Shown piece by piece: positions 25,244 to 35,015 of a stretch of DNA of 64,000 nt; positions within the stretch are counted from its first letter, which is position 1, and the number at the start of each line of letters is the position of its first letter. Source of the stretch: Ruegeria sp. R14_0 (GTDB lineage Bacteria > Pseudomonadota > Alphaproteobacteria > Rhodobacterales > Rhodobacteraceae); the NCBI RefSeq assembly GCF_017743975.1, contig NZ_JAGHRC010000001.1, forward strand, positions 992,001 through 1,056,000. Reading direction: 5' to 3'. The position numbers and the translations under genes were made by a program. Below the pieces are notes generated by a model. The model was not told where the DNA came from, searched no databases, and worked only from the letters and a program-made list of their open reading frames with translations.

Positions 25244-28200
25244 TTATTCCGCCGCAGCACGCAACTCCGGCCCTCCGTTCCGAATGGTTGCCAGCAATTC
25301 CTCGCGCCTTTTTGCGGCCTTAGCCTCATTTTCGCGAAGCACCGGACCAAAGCCGCGAATTTCAAGCGGCAATCGCGCCAAAGCGACCACTGCGTCGCGC
25401 GTCTGTGGTGTAACCAAGGGCGCTATCTCTTTGATGTCGCGTTCATATTGCTTGATCAGCGCCCTCTCCATCCGGCGTTCAGCGCTGTATCCAAAAATGT
25501 CGAACGGTGTGCCGCGCAGGATTTTCATCCGCGAAAGCAGCTTGAGCGGGCCCAACATCCATTCGCCGAACGCGCGCTTGCGCGGACGTCCGTCACTGTC
25601 CTTGCCGCCTAGGATCGGTGGCGCGAGGTGCAGCGTCATTTTGAAGTCTCCGTCGAACTCGGCCTTGGCCTGTTCACGGCTGCGCTGCAAAAGGCGCGCA
25701 ACTTCGTATTCATCCTTGTAGGACAAAAGCTTATGATACCCTCGTGCAACTGCTTCCTTGACCGTCTCGTTCTCGAACCCGTCAACCAACTTGCGATATC
25801 GGTTGGCCAAGCGCGCGCTCTGATACTCAGTCAGGTGGGTCGTCCGGAACTCAATCAACTGGTCCAGAGTCTTGGGCAGTTCGGTCAGTTTCGGGCTGAG
25901 GATTTCGCTGACCTCTTGCGGGTGCAATACAGCCCAGCGACCGATGTCAAACGCGCGTTTGTTACGCTCAACTGCGGTTCCGTTCAGCTCAATCGCCTGA
26001 AGCACTGCCTCATGGCTGATCGGCAATAGCCCGCGCTGCCAGGCCGCGCCCAAGACCATCATGTTCGAATAGATCGAATCCCCCATAACCGCGCGGGCCA
26101 GATCGGTGGCGTCGAACAGCGACAGATCGTCTTTCAGCCGCGCCTGCAATGCCAATTCAAGCCGATCACCGGGGATCTGGAAATTGGTGTCCCGGGTAAA
26201 GTCCCCCGTGACCGTTTCGTGGCTGTTCACCACGGCACCGGTTTGCCCCGTGCGCGTCAGTCCAAGGGTCTTGGCCCCGGCCGAGACAACAAGATCACCC
26301 CCGATCAGCGCGTGCGCTTCGCCTGTAGCGACACGAATAGCGCTGATGTCTTCGGGTTTGTTGGCCAAACGACAGTGGATGTGGACGGCCCCACCCTTTT
26401 GGGCCAGCCCCGCCATCTCCATCATTCCGGCACCCTTGCCGTCGATCTGAGCGGCCTGCGCCAGCACCGCGCCCAGAGTGACGACCCCGGTCCCACCGAT
26501 GCCGGTGATGACCACGTTATGCGTGCCGTTGATCGCCGGCAGTTGCGGCATCGGCAGATCAGGCAGATCGATCTCGGTTGTGGCTTCCTTGCGGATTTTG
26601 GCCCCTTCCAACGTCACGAACGAGGGGCAAAACCCTTTCAAACAAGAGAAATCCTTGTTGCAACTGGATTGGTCGATGGCACGTTTGCGGCCCAATTCGG
26701 TTTCTTTGGGAACGATCGAGACACAGTTCGATTGCACGCCGCAATCGCCGCAACCTTCGCAAATGTCCGAATTGATGAAGACGCGCTTATCCGGGTCCGG
26801 GAAAGTGCCCCGTTTTCTGCGGCGGCGTTTCTCGGCAGCGCAGGTTTGGACGTAGACGATGACCGAGACGCCTTCGATCTCGCGAAACTTCTTTTGCACG
26901 TCCATTAATTCAGCGCGCTCATGGGTTTCGATGCCGGATGGCAGGGCCTTGAAATTCACGTCTTCCTTTTCGTCATAGACCAGCGCGACGTTACTGACGC
27001 CCATCGCTTTGACCTCGGCCACGATCCTTTCGGCGCTCAAGTCGCCTTCGTTGCCCTGCCCACCGGTCATGGCAACCGCATCGTTGAACAGGATTTTAAA
27101 GGTGATGTTTGTCCCGGCCGACAGCGCGGCCCGGATCGCCTGTACACCCGAATGGTTATAGGTTCCGTCACCAAGGTTCTGGAACACATGGTCGGTGGTC
27201 GAGAACGGAGCTTCGCCGATCCAATTCGCGCCCTCGCCGCCCATCTGGGTGAACCCGGTGGTCTCACGATCCATCCACTGGACCATGTAGTGACACCCGA
27301 TCCCTGCATAGGCGCGGCTACCTTCCGGCAGTTTGGTCGAGCTGTTATGTGGACAGCCCGAGCAAAAATACGGCAGTCGCGTTGCAATTTCCTCGGCATT
27401 GTCTGCCCGGCGCGCCTCGGACAATTTGGCCATGCCGGCGCGAACGCCATCGGTATCGCGCCCCTCTTCGATCAGAATGTCGCCCAGTTTCTCGGCAATC
27501 ATGATCGGGTCCAAGGCACCGCGTGTCGGGAACAGCTCTTCGCGGTGCAGCGTCCCGGCTCCGCCCTTGTACCAGCCGTAAACACGGCGGCCACGGCGGT
27601 CGTCAAAGATGGCTTCCTTAACCTGCACCTCGATTAGTTTTCGTTTTTCTTCAACGATAACAATCAGGTCCAACCCTTCGGCCCAGTCATGGAACCCTGT
27701 CATGTCCAGCGGGAATGTCTGGCCGATCTTGTAGGTGGTGATCCCCAATCGCTCGGCCTCGGCCTCATCGATATTCAGCAAGGACATGGCGTGGGTCAGA
27801 TCCAGCCAGTTCTTGCCCGCCGCAACAAACCCGATTTTCGCGCCGGATTTGCCCCAGACGCGTTTGTCCATCTTGTTCGCGCGCGAGAAAGTTTCGGCCG
27901 CGAAACGCTTATAATCAATGACCCGCGCCTCTTGCAGATGTGGCGTGTCGCCCAGGCGAATGTTCAGACCGCCCTCGGGCATGTCGAACTCTGGCACCAC
28001 CACGTTCATTCGATCCGGGCTGCCATCGACGACCGAAGTAACCTCGATCGTGTCTTTCATCGTCTTCAGGCCGACCCAAACCCCCGCAAACCGGCTGAGC
28101 GCGAACCCGTAGATCCCATAGTCCAGAATTTCCTGCACACCCGCCGGGCTGACCACCGGCATATACATGTCGACCAGCGACCACTCGGACTGGTGCAGAA

Positions 28201-28663
28201 CGGTCGAGCTTTCGCCGGTATGGTCATCCCCCATCGCCATCAGTACGCCGCCATGTTTGGCAGTGCCAGCCATGTTTGCGTGGCGCATCACGTCACCGGA
28301 ACGATCCACACCGGGTCCTTTCCCGTACCACAGGCCAAACACACCATCGAATTTGCCATCGCCCCGCAGACCCGCCTGCTGGCTGCCCCACAGCGCCGTG
28401 GCCGCAAGGTCTTCGTTCAGGCCGAACTGAAAGGTGACATCGCTGTCCGCCAGTTGCTTTTGGGCCCGCATCATCTGCTGGTCGACTGCACCCAGTGGCG
28501 ACCCGCGGTAACCGGTAACCAAACCCGCCGTGTTCAGCCCGGCCTGCCGATCGCGCGCCTTTTGCATCAGCATCAAACGCACCAGCGCTTGCGTGCCGTT
28601 CAAAAGGACCGGGTTCTTCTCAAGGTCGAAACGGTCATTCAGTGATATTTGTGGCTGACTCAT
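25244..28663 (-). CDS. Indolepyruvate:ferredoxin oxidoreductase, fused alpha-beta form
   Basis: 1139 residues, a single chain carrying what archaea split into IorA and IorB. It oxidatively decarboxylates aryl- or branched-chain 2-oxo acids to acyl-CoA with thiamine diphosphate. N-terminal pyrimidine-binding half; CSGCPHNSST near residue 435; thiamine-binding region around TGGQGNEGD (530s); a ferredoxin-like cluster site with CEGCGDCGVQSNC (about 640); and a C-terminal gamma-type domain beginning ITGIGGTGVVTLGAVLAQA. The first gene after a divergent promoter region shared with a LysR gene, which probably regulates it (inference). Confidence 0.92.
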   Translation of the reverse strand: MSQPQISLNDRFDLEKNPVLLNGTQALVRLMLMQKARDRQAGLNTAGLVTGYRGSPLGAVDQQMMRAQKQLADSDVTFQFGLNEDLAATALWGSQQAGLRGDGKFDGVFGLWYGKGPGVDRSGDVMRHANMAGTAKHGGVLMAMGDDHTGESSTVLHQSEWSLVDMYMPVVSPAGVQEILDYGIYGFALSRFAGVWVGLKTMKDTIEVTSVVDGSPDRMNVVVPEFDMPEGGLNIRLGDTPHLQEARVIDYKRFAAETFSRANKMDKRVWGKSGAKIGFVAAGKNWLDLTHAMSLLNIDEAEAERLGITTYKIGQTFPLDMTGFHDWAEGLDLIVIVEEKRKLIEVQVKEAIFDDRRGRRVYGWYKGGAGTLHREELFPTRGALDPIMIAEKLGDILIEEGRDTDGVRAGMAKLSEARRADNAEEIATRLPYFCSGCPHNSSTKLPEGSRAYAGIGCHYMVQWMDRETTGFTQMGGEGANWIGEAPFSTTDHVFQNLGDGTYNHSGVQAIRAALSAGTNITFKILFNDAVAMTGGQGNEGDLSAERIVAEVKAMGVSNVALVYDEKEDVNFKALPSGIETHERAELMDVQKKFREIEGVSVIVYVQTCAAEKRRRRKRGTFPDPDKRVFINSDICEGCGDCGVQSNCVSIVPKETELGRKRAIDQSSCNKDFSCLKGFCPSFVTLEGAKIRKEATTEIDLPDLPMPQLPAINGTHNVVITGIGGTGVVTLGAVLAQAAQIDGKGAGMMEMAGLAQKGGAVHIHCRLANKPEDISAIRVATGEAHALIGGDLVVSAGAKTLGLTRTGQTGAVVNSHETVTGDFTRDTNFQIPGDRLELALQARLKDDLSLFDATDLARAVMGDSIYSNMMVLGAAWQRGLLPISHEAVLQAIELNGTAVERNKRAFDIGRWAVLHPQEVSEILSPKLTELPKTLDQLIEFRTTHLTEYQSARLANRYRKLVDGFENETVKEAVARGYHKLLSYKDEYEVARLLQRSREQAKAEFDGDFKMTLHLAPPILGGKDSDGRPRKRAFGEWMLGPLKLLSRMKILRGTPFDIFGYSAERRMERALIKQYERDIKEIAPLVTPQTRDAVVALARLPLEIRGFGPVLRENEAKAAKRREELLATIRNGGPELRAAAE

Positions 28664-28711
28664 CAGACGCCTCCCCTCGTCAGATCAGTGTGCTTCATTC
28701 CTTTGCAGTTT

Positions 28712-28730
28712 AGGTCAAAAATGCTGACCT
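28712..28730. promoter_or_regulatory. LysR-type operator between the oxidoreductase and lysR genes
   Basis: AGGTCA-N7-TGACCT is a perfect 6-bp inverted repeat that contains a T-N11-A core, the usual LysR box form. It lies 49 bases before the oxidoreductase start and 104 bases before the lysR start. A second, wider repeat GTAAC...GTTAC lies nearer to lysR. Confidence 0.6.
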
Positions 28731-28834
28731 GTATAGCGTCCGCTGCACAGTTATTGTAACCTTTCAACTGTTTGAATGTAGAACTTGTTACCTATTTCAT
28801 ATAGGGCTTCGGAAGGATAACGAAAGTTGCGGCG

Positions 28835-29740
28835 ATGGATTGGGACAAGCTAAGGATATTTCACGCGGTTGCCGATGCGGGCAGCCTGACTCATGCAGGA
28901 GACAAGCTGAATCTGTCTCAATCTGCTGTCAGTCGCCAAATCAGAGCGCTTGAAGAGTCGCTTGATTCGACCCTGTTTCACCGCCACGCCCGAGGTCTGA
29001 TCCTGACCGAACAGGGTGAGTTGCTGTTTGACGCAACCTCCGCCATGTCAAAACGTCTGGACGCCGCGGCCGCGCGCATTCGCGATAGCGAAGAAGAAGT
29101 CTTTGGCGTTTTGCGGGTCACGACGACCTTCGGTTTTGGAACGCTCTGGCTGGCCCCCCGTCTGCCGAAACTCTATGAGCAATACCCCGATCTCAACATC
29201 GACCTGATGTTGGAAGAGCGTGTCCTGGATTTGCCCATGCGCGAGGCGGACGTCGCCATCCGCATGAAAGAGCCCAGCCAGGCCGATCTTGTCCGCAAAC
29301 GCCTGATGACGGTTCAAATGCAGCTGTACGCGACGCAGGAATACCTGGAAGAGCACGGCAATCCAGCCACGCCCGAAGAAATTTCGAACCACCGGCTGAT
29401 TTGCCAGACACCTTCGGCTCCTCAGGTCGGTGCCAGCGCGATGATGGTACGGCATCTGATGACGTATAACCCGACCTCGTTGCTGACAGTAAACAACTAC
29501 TTTGGCGTTTTGCAGGGTGTGCTGCACAACCTGGGGATCGGCGTGTTGCCGGACTACGTCACTCAGGACTTCCCGCACCTCGTGACGGTCCTGTCGGACA
29601 TCGAAACCGCCGATGTTCCCGTGTATTTGGCTTACCCCGAGGAACTACGCCATTCCAAGCGCGTCGCGGCCTTCCGTGACTTTGTCCAAGATGAGATCAT
29701 TGCGCAGCGCAAACACCTGAAACAAATGGGAAAACTGTAG
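28835..29740 (+). CDS. LysR-family transcriptional regulator
   Basis: 301 residues: N-terminal winged helix-turn-helix (MDWDKLRIFHAVADAGSLTH, then LNLSQSAVSRQIRALEESL), linker helix, and a two-lobed effector domain from about residue 95. It is transcribed divergently from the indolepyruvate oxidoreductase gene and faces a LysR box in the shared region, so that gene and its own promoter are the likely targets. The effector is unknown; an aromatic 2-oxo acid would fit the context (inference). No strong ribosome-binding site precedes the ATG. A candidate small RNA follows it. Confidence 0.9.
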   Translation: MDWDKLRIFHAVADAGSLTHAGDKLNLSQSAVSRQIRALEESLDSTLFHRHARGLILTEQGELLFDATSAMSKRLDAAAARIRDSEEEVFGVLRVTTTFGFGTLWLAPRLPKLYEQYPDLNIDLMLEERVLDLPMREADVAIRMKEPSQADLVRKRLMTVQMQLYATQEYLEEHGNPATPEEISNHRLICQTPSAPQVGASAMMVRHLMTYNPTSLLTVNNYFGVLQGVLHNLGIGVLPDYVTQDFPHLVTVLSDIETADVPVYLAYPEELRHSKRVAAFRDFVQDEIIAQRKHLKQMGKL

Positions 29741-29790
29741 CTATGCGCAAATAGCATAGCGGACATGTGCAATGGTCAGTCTTAAAACCC

Positions 29791-29819
29791 TTGATCGTTC
29801 ACAGACTGCTCCCTAAATC
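29791..29819 (+). promoter_or_regulatory. Sigma-70 type promoter of a candidate small RNA
   Basis: TTGATC (29791-29796) and TAAATC (29814-29819) are separated by 17 bases, a good -35/-10 pair. It lies in the gap after the lysR stop, and a strong terminator follows about 85 bases further on. Confidence 0.5.
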
Positions 29820-29825
29820 AGCACT

Positions 29826-29908
29826 CGAAGGTGGTGATGCTGAAACGCTCATCATCTTCATACCTCCCTGTTGGACTTCGGCCGAGCTTAGTGCTCGGCC
29901 TTTTTTTT
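29826..29908 (+). ncRNA. Candidate small RNA with an anti-Shine-Dalgarno ACCTCCC segment
   Basis: The gap between lysR and the mscS-like gene has a promoter, about 80 bases of non-coding sequence and a perfect terminator. The first part can fold (CAC-GTG and CAGCA-TGCTG arms around 29817-29842). It is followed by an unpaired C/U-rich stretch, CTCATCATCTTCATACCTCC (29848-29867), whose ACCTCCC could bind ribosome-binding sites, and then the terminator stem. This is the layout of trans-acting small RNAs such as the CCUCCUCCC-motif RNAs of Rhodobacter sphaeroides. It might instead be a 3'-UTR-derived RNA of lysR. The exact 5' end is a guess from the promoter. Confidence 0.55.
29880..29908 (+). 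terminator. Rho-independent terminator of the candidate small RNA
   Basis: GGCCGAGC / GCTCGGCC, an 8-bp perfect stem with a TTAGT loop, followed by eight T residues. This is one of the strongest terminators in the window and lies 140 bases after the lysR stop. Confidence 0.93.
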
Positions 29909-30018
29909 GCCCTTGGCTCTGATTTCGCGTTCCAGTCGGTGAAACATCTGGGAAAATCCGGCACTTAGTCGTATGATCCCGAAAAAATCATCAAGACTTT
30001 AGGTCGAGGACAGATTCG

Positions 30019-32310
30019 ATGTTTCACCTCACTCGCCTGTTAATGGCGTTGTTTTCCATTGTTTTGTTATCAGGGCCGGTGCTTGCACAGCACAGCACCA
30101 CCACCGGCACAAGCACGCCGGCCCCGGTCACCATTCCCGAAGATCTGACACCCGATCAGGTAGACGATCTGGTAGCGCGCATGTCCGATGATCAGGTCCG
30201 TGCGATCCTGCTGGAACGACTGGACGCGGTAGCCGCCAAACAAGCCGAGGCAACTCCTACTCGGCGCGGCCTCATTCAGGCGACCACTGAGACCTTCAAC
30301 AGCATGATCGCGTCCTGGCTGGATGTGATCCGTAAAATCCCCGTCCTGATCTCTGCTCAGGTCGAAGCGTTTTCCAATTTTGGAAACACGTTCGGTGCGA
30401 ACGGCTTGATGACGCTGTTCGGTTTCACATTTCTTGCTTTGGCAATCGGATATGCGGCCGAGAAACTGGTCGGCCTTTGGACCCGCCGCTGGGTCCACGT
30501 GATCGATGGCGATGCCTCATCGGATCTGCGTGGTGCGGTAACCTTTTTGTTCAAACGGTTCATATTCGAATTTCTGGGTCTTCTGGTCTTCTACTATACA
30601 CTGGTGTTTGTCGGCAGGCGGTTGCTGGACGAACAACAGATCGCGCAGGCGGCACCTTTTGTTTTTTTCCTGATCTGGTTTCCACGCCTGGGCGCCGCGA
30701 TTTCCCGGTTTATCCTGGCACCCAATCAGCACCGGCTGAGGCTGGTAAACGTTGACGATCATTGGGCAAAATACCTGCATCGCAACCTGATCGGCCTGTT
30801 CCTTCTGATCGGCTTCACGATGTTCATTCTGGACTTCAACGCGTTGAATGGCGTTCCGCCCGGCGAGTCCCGTCTGGGCTTCTGGCTGAACACCGCGATC
30901 CACATCTATGTCGGCCTGATCGCATGGCGGGCCCGCGACGGCCTGTCCGATATGATGCGCGGCTCGGACCCAGATCGCACCAAATTCGACGAAGAGGTTG
31001 CGCGCCTTTACCCCTATTTTGCGATCGGTGTGTCTGCGGGCATTTGGCTGTTGGTCGAGTATCTGGCCGCGCAGCGGAACCCGGCAGTCTTTGCGTTGTT
31101 GGCGCATGGTGCGCACTTCATCACAATGTTCTGGCTGCTGATTGCGCCTGCTCTGGACACTTTGATCCGGGGCTTGGTGCGGCACCTTCAACCGCCCATG
31201 CTGGGCGACGGTCCTGTCGCTGAACGCGCCTATAAATCCACTAAGCGCAGCTACATCCGCATCGGACGCGTTCTTGCGGGCATCTTTGTGATCCTCATGA
31301 TCGCGGATGCGTGGGATCTGGATCTTCAGCAAGTTGCGGGCGGGCGTTCGGACGCCGGCAGTGAGGTGATCCAGTTCTTCATCATCATCGCGATTGGCTA
31401 CATCCTGAACGAAATCGTATCGCTCTGGATCAACCGTCGTCTGGCGAAAGAGCAGACCGCAGCTGAACAAAGCCCTGACGAAGAAGCCGGCGAAGGCGGT
31501 GGTTCGGGCGGTTCGCGCCTGGCGACGGTCCTGCCGTTGCTGCGCGTAACTGCTCAGGTCGCGATTGCTGTCATCTTTGCCCTGCTCGCTCTGGGGGCTT
31601 TGGGTCTGGATATCACGCCGCTTCTGGCTGGTGCCGGTATCCTGGGTCTGGCCATCGGTTTTGGTGCGCAGAAACTGGTCTCGGACATCGTGGGCGGCAT
31701 CTTCTTCCTGATCGACGACGCCTTCCGTGTGGGTGAATACGTAGACGTGGGCGGCACGACAGGTACGGTCGAAAAAATCTCGATCCGTTCCATGCAACTG
31801 CGGCACCACCGCGGTCCGGTGCACACCATTCCGTATGGTGAGATTCAGAAGCTGACCAATTACAGCCGCGACTGGGTCATCATGAAGCTGAAGTTCACGG
31901 TGCCCTTCGACACGGATCCGAACAAGGTCAAGAAGATCTTCAAAAAGATCGGTGCCGAGATGATGGAGGATGAGACCCACAAGGATGGCTTCCTGCAGCC
32001 CTTCAAATCTCAGGGCGTGTTCGACTTTGACGATGTCGGCATGATCATCCGCGGCAAGTTCATGGCCAAGCCGGGCAAACAATTCACGCTGCGCAAGGAA
32101 ATCTTCAACCGGGTCAAGGCCGCGTTCAAGGAAAACGGCATCGACTTTGCCCGCCGCGAGGTGCGCGTTGCCATTCCGGGCCTTGAGGATGCCGACCATC
32201 TGAGTGACGAGCAAAAGGCCGCCATTGGCGCTGCTGCCGGTGAAGCTGCCAACCAGCAAGCAGAGCAGCAGGCTCAGAAACCCGGCTCTGCCCACGGTGC
32301 ACCGGAATAA
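30019..32310 (+). CDS. Large MscS-family mechanosensitive channel
   Basis: 763 residues. A signal peptide (MFHLTRLLMALFSIVLLSGPVLAQ), a periplasmic segment, then many membrane helices, and the MscS core: pore-lining helix LLAGAGILGLAIGFGAQKLV (about 535-555) followed by DIVGGIFFLIDDAFRVGEYV, then the cytoplasmic beta domain (HTIPYGEIQKL). It belongs to the enlarged YbiO/YjeP-like group that opens under osmotic downshock. The C-terminus is a Gln/Ala-rich tail. It follows the candidate small RNA and ends in a strong terminator, so it is probably transcribed alone. Confidence 0.92.
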   Translation: MFHLTRLLMALFSIVLLSGPVLAQHSTTTGTSTPAPVTIPEDLTPDQVDDLVARMSDDQVRAILLERLDAVAAKQAEATPTRRGLIQATTETFNSMIASWLDVIRKIPVLISAQVEAFSNFGNTFGANGLMTLFGFTFLALAIGYAAEKLVGLWTRRWVHVIDGDASSDLRGAVTFLFKRFIFEFLGLLVFYYTLVFVGRRLLDEQQIAQAAPFVFFLIWFPRLGAAISRFILAPNQHRLRLVNVDDHWAKYLHRNLIGLFLLIGFTMFILDFNALNGVPPGESRLGFWLNTAIHIYVGLIAWRARDGLSDMMRGSDPDRTKFDEEVARLYPYFAIGVSAGIWLLVEYLAAQRNPAVFALLAHGAHFITMFWLLIAPALDTLIRGLVRHLQPPMLGDGPVAERAYKSTKRSYIRIGRVLAGIFVILMIADAWDLDLQQVAGGRSDAGSEVIQFFIIIAIGYILNEIVSLWINRRLAKEQTAAEQSPDEEAGEGGGSGGSRLATVLPLLRVTAQVAIAVIFALLALGALGLDITPLLAGAGILGLAIGFGAQKLVSDIVGGIFFLIDDAFRVGEYVDVGGTTGTVEKISIRSMQLRHHRGPVHTIPYGEIQKLTNYSRDWVIMKLKFTVPFDTDPNKVKKIFKKIGAEMMEDETHKDGFLQPFKSQGVFDFDDVGMIIRGKFMAKPGKQFTLRKEIFNRVKAAFKENGIDFARREVRVAIPGLEDADHLSDEQKAAIGAAAGEAANQQAEQQAQKPGSAHGAPE

Positions 32311-32331
32311 AGGCACGACACCATAAAGACC

Positions 32332-32373
32332 AAAACGGCCGCCTGGCGCACCCTGCCCGGCGGCCGTTTTTTT
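32332..32373 (+). terminator. Rho-independent terminator of the mscS-like gene
   Basis: AAAACGGCCGCC and GGCGGCCGTTTT form a 12-bp stem with a 15-base loop and a following T-run. It lies 21 bases after the stop codon. Confidence 0.93.
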
Positions 32374-32481
32374 GAGCTCGGGCCGCGTCAAACTATGCCT
32401 CGCAGGTCTTAACTCTTCCCACCGGCGCGTCCTTGCCCTACAAGGCGCGCAATCTCGGCCCACTTGGACACAGGACAGAAG

Positions 32482-34641
32482 ATGCAAGAGCCCGCAATCA
32501 CACCCGATCTGATCGCCGCACATGGGCTCAAGCCCGACGAATATGACATGATCCTCGAGATCATCGGGCGCGAGCCGACATTCACCGAACTGGGCATCTT
32601 CTCGGCCATGTGGAACGAGCATTGCTCGTACAAGTCCTCGAAAAAGTGGCTGCGCACCCTGCCCACCTCTGGCCCGCAGGTGATCTGCGGCCCTGGCGAG
32701 AATGCGGGTGTGGTCGATATCGGCGATGGTCAGGCCGTGGTGTTCAAGATGGAAAGCCACAACCACCCTTCGTATATCGAACCATACCAAGGTGCGGCGA
32801 CCGGCGTGGGGGGTATTCTGCGCGACGTCTTTACCATGGGTGCTCGCCCGATTGCCTCGATGAACGCGCTGTCCTTTGGTGAACCCGGTCACCACAAAAC
32901 CCGCCAACTGGTGAACGGTGTGGTCGAAGGCATCGGTGGCTACGGCAACTGTTTCGGCGTGCCTTGTGTCGGCGGCGAAGTTCGCTTTCACCCGGCCTAT
33001 AACGGCAACTGCCTTGTGAACGCATTCGCCGCTGGTCTGGCCGACAGTGACAAGATTTTCTACTCGGCTGCTTCAGGCGTCGGGATGCCCGTCGTCTATC
33101 TGGGCGCAAAGACGGGCCGTGACGGCGTAGGCGGCGCGACGATGGCCTCGGCTGAGTTCGATGACACCATCGAAGAAAAACGCCCCACCGTTCAGGTCGG
33201 CGACCCTTTCACTGAAAAGCGCCTGATGGAAGCCACGCTCGAGCTGATGCAGACCGGCGCCGTGATCTCGATCCAGGACATGGGCGCGGCTGGTCTGACC
33301 TGTTCCGCCGTTGAGATGGGCGACAAGGGCGGTCTGGGTGTGCGCCTTGATCTGGAGAATGTGCCCCAGCGCGAAGAGAATATGACGGCATATGAGATGA
33401 TGCTGTCCGAGTCTCAGGAACGTATGCTGATGGTCCTCAAACCAGAGCTTGAGGCCGAGGCCCGCGCCGTATTCGAGAAATGGGATCTCGATTTCGCCAT
33501 CGTCGGCGAAACGATTGCCGAGGATCGCTTCCTGATTGTACACAATGGCGAAGTCAAAGCCGATCTGGTCCTGTCGAAACTCTCCTCGACTGCGCCTGAA
33601 TACGACCGCCCGTGGGAGGCGACGCCAGAGGTAGAAGAACTGGCCGAGGTGCCCCAGATTGATCCGATTGACGGTCTGCGCGCCCTGCTCGCTTCGCCCA
33701 ACTACGCGGGCAAGCAATGGGTCTACGAACAGTATGACACCATGGTCATGGCCGACACCGCCCGCACACCGGGATTGGGTGCTGGCATGGTCCGCGTGCA
33801 CGGCACCGACAAAGCTCTGGCCTTCACCAGTGACGTGACCCCGCGCTATGTCCGCGCAAACCCTGTTGAGGGTGGCAAGCAAGCGGTGGCCGAGGCCTAT
33901 CGCAACCTGACTTCTGTCGGGGCCAAACCTCTGGCGACCACCGACAACCTGAACTTCGGCAATCCTGAAAAACCAGAAATCATGGGCCAGTTCGTCGGCG
34001 CCATCCAAGGCATTGGCGAAGCCGTCGCCGCGCTGGATATGCCAATCGTGTCCGGTAACGTCTCGCTTTATAACGAAACCGATGGTCAAGCGATCCTGCC
34101 GACCCCGACTATTGGCGCTGTCGGCCTGTTGAGCCACACTGACGAAATCATCGGCAACGAAGTTCGCGAGGGTCATGTTGCTCTGGTGATCGGCGACACC
34201 AACGGCCATCTGGGCCAATCCGCCCTGTTGGCCGAAGTGTTTAACCGCGAAGACGGCGATGCGCCGCATGTCGATCTGGACGCCGAAAAGCGCAACGGAG
34301 AATTCATCCGCGCCAACCGGGACATGATCAAGGCCTGCACCGATCTGGGCGATGGCGGTCTGGCTCTGGCCGCGTTTGAACTGGCTGAATCCGCGGGCGT
34401 CGGCGTCCACCTCGACGACGCCTCGACCGAATTCCTGTTCGGCGAAGATCAGGCGCGCTATCTGGTGGCCTGTAACTTCGATCAGGCCGAAGCACTGATG
34501 ATCGCCGCTGGTCAGGCGGGAGTGCCGCTGGTCTCAGTCGGACGGTTCACCGGAGAAGCGGTCCGGATCGGCAGCTCGGAAGCCTCGTTGGAAGAACTGG
34601 CCACCACGTTCCGCAGCAGCTTTGCTGAGGCCGTGGCCTGA
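32482..34641 (+). CDS. purL: Phosphoribosylformylglycinamidine synthase subunit PurL
   Basis: 719 residues, the small PurL form that needs separate PurS and PurQ, both present at 10.5-12.4 kb. It converts FGAR, glutamine-derived ammonia and ATP to FGAM. Landmarks are [37 protein letters not shown] and [17 protein letters not shown] in the first half and [17 protein letters not shown] near the end. The frame begins at a TTG six codons earlier, but the ATG at 32482 with AGGA upstream gives the normal N-terminus. It stands alone, apart from the other pur genes. Confidence 0.97.
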   Translation: MQEPAITPDLIAAHGLKPDEYDMILEIIGREPTFTELGIFSAMWNEHCSYKSSKKWLRTLPTSGPQVICGPGENAGVVDIGDGQAVVFKMESHNHPSYIEPYQGAATGVGGILRDVFTMGARPIASMNALSFGEPGHHKTRQLVNGVVEGIGGYGNCFGVPCVGGEVRFHPAYNGNCLVNAFAAGLADSDKIFYSAASGVGMPVVYLGAKTGRDGVGGATMASAEFDDTIEEKRPTVQVGDPFTEKRLMEATLELMQTGAVISIQDMGAAGLTCSAVEMGDKGGLGVRLDLENVPQREENMTAYEMMLSESQERMLMVLKPELEAEARAVFEKWDLDFAIVGETIAEDRFLIVHNGEVKADLVLSKLSSTAPEYDRPWEATPEVEELAEVPQIDPIDGLRALLASPNYAGKQWVYEQYDTMVMADTARTPGLGAGMVRVHGTDKALAFTSDVTPRYVRANPVEGGKQAVAEAYRNLTSVGAKPLATTDNLNFGNPEKPEIMGQFVGAIQGIGEAVAALDMPIVSGNVSLYNETDGQAILPTPTIGAVGLLSHTDEIIGNEVREGHVALVIGDTNGHLGQSALLAEVFNREDGDAPHVDLDAEKRNGEFIRANRDMIKACTDLGDGGLALAAFELAESAGVGVHLDDASTEFLFGEDQARYLVACNFDQAEALMIAAGQAGVPLVSVGRFTGEAVRIGSSEASLEELATTFRSSFAEAVA

Positions 34642-34666
34642 CGCCCAGGCGCGTGAAGCCTTCAGA

Positions 34667-34694
34667 AACCTGCGCCCTGCCCGGCGCAGGTTTT
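34667..34694 (+). terminator. Rho-independent terminator of purL
   Basis: AACCTGCGCC and GGCGCAGGTT form a 10-bp stem with a 6-base loop, followed by TTCTTGTTTTTT. Confidence 0.88.
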
Positions 34695-34777
34695 CTTGTT
34701 TTTTGGTTCCCATCACACCCTTGCGCGCCCCGTCCGCGCGCTCTACATCTTGGGAAAGACCTTCAGGAGAAACCTAC

Positions 34778-35014
34778 ATGCCGATGAGCGCCCACGAAAT
34801 CGAAGCCCTGCTGCGTGAATCCTTCCCGGATGCGGAAATTCAGGTTGGCGGGCATGACGGCGTCCATATGTCCGCGATGGTCGTGGACGAGAGCTTTCGA
34901 GGGAAGAACCGAGTTCAACAGCAACGTGCTGTCTATGCGGCCCTGAAAGGCAAGATGGACGGTCCCGACGGAGACCTGCACGCGCTGGCGCTGACCACCA
35001 AAGTGCCGGAGTGA
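34778..35014 (+). CDS. BolA/IbaG-family protein
   Basis: 78 residues of the BolA fold: MSAHEIEALLRESFPDAEIQ, then VVDESFRGKNRVQQQRAVYA and a C-terminal HALALTTKVPE. The conserved histidine near the C-terminus can ligate an iron-sulfur cluster shared with a monothiol glutaredoxin, and the CGFS glutaredoxin is two genes downstream. The pair would form a [2Fe-2S] heterodimer for iron sensing or cluster delivery (established for BolA-Grx4). The start at 34778 has AGGAG in front. It is followed by a small membrane protein gene one base after its stop. Confidence 0.92.
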   Translation: MPMSAHEIEALLRESFPDAEIQVGGHDGVHMSAMVVDESFRGKNRVQQQRAVYAALKGKMDGPDGDLHALALTTKVPE

Positions 35015-35015
35015 C

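Noticed and set aside
30517..32991. An 824-codon minus-strand frame opposite the mscS-like gene and purL
   Set aside because: Antisense of two certain genes; composition is His/Gln/Asp-rich as expected for complementary codons and no domain is recognisable.
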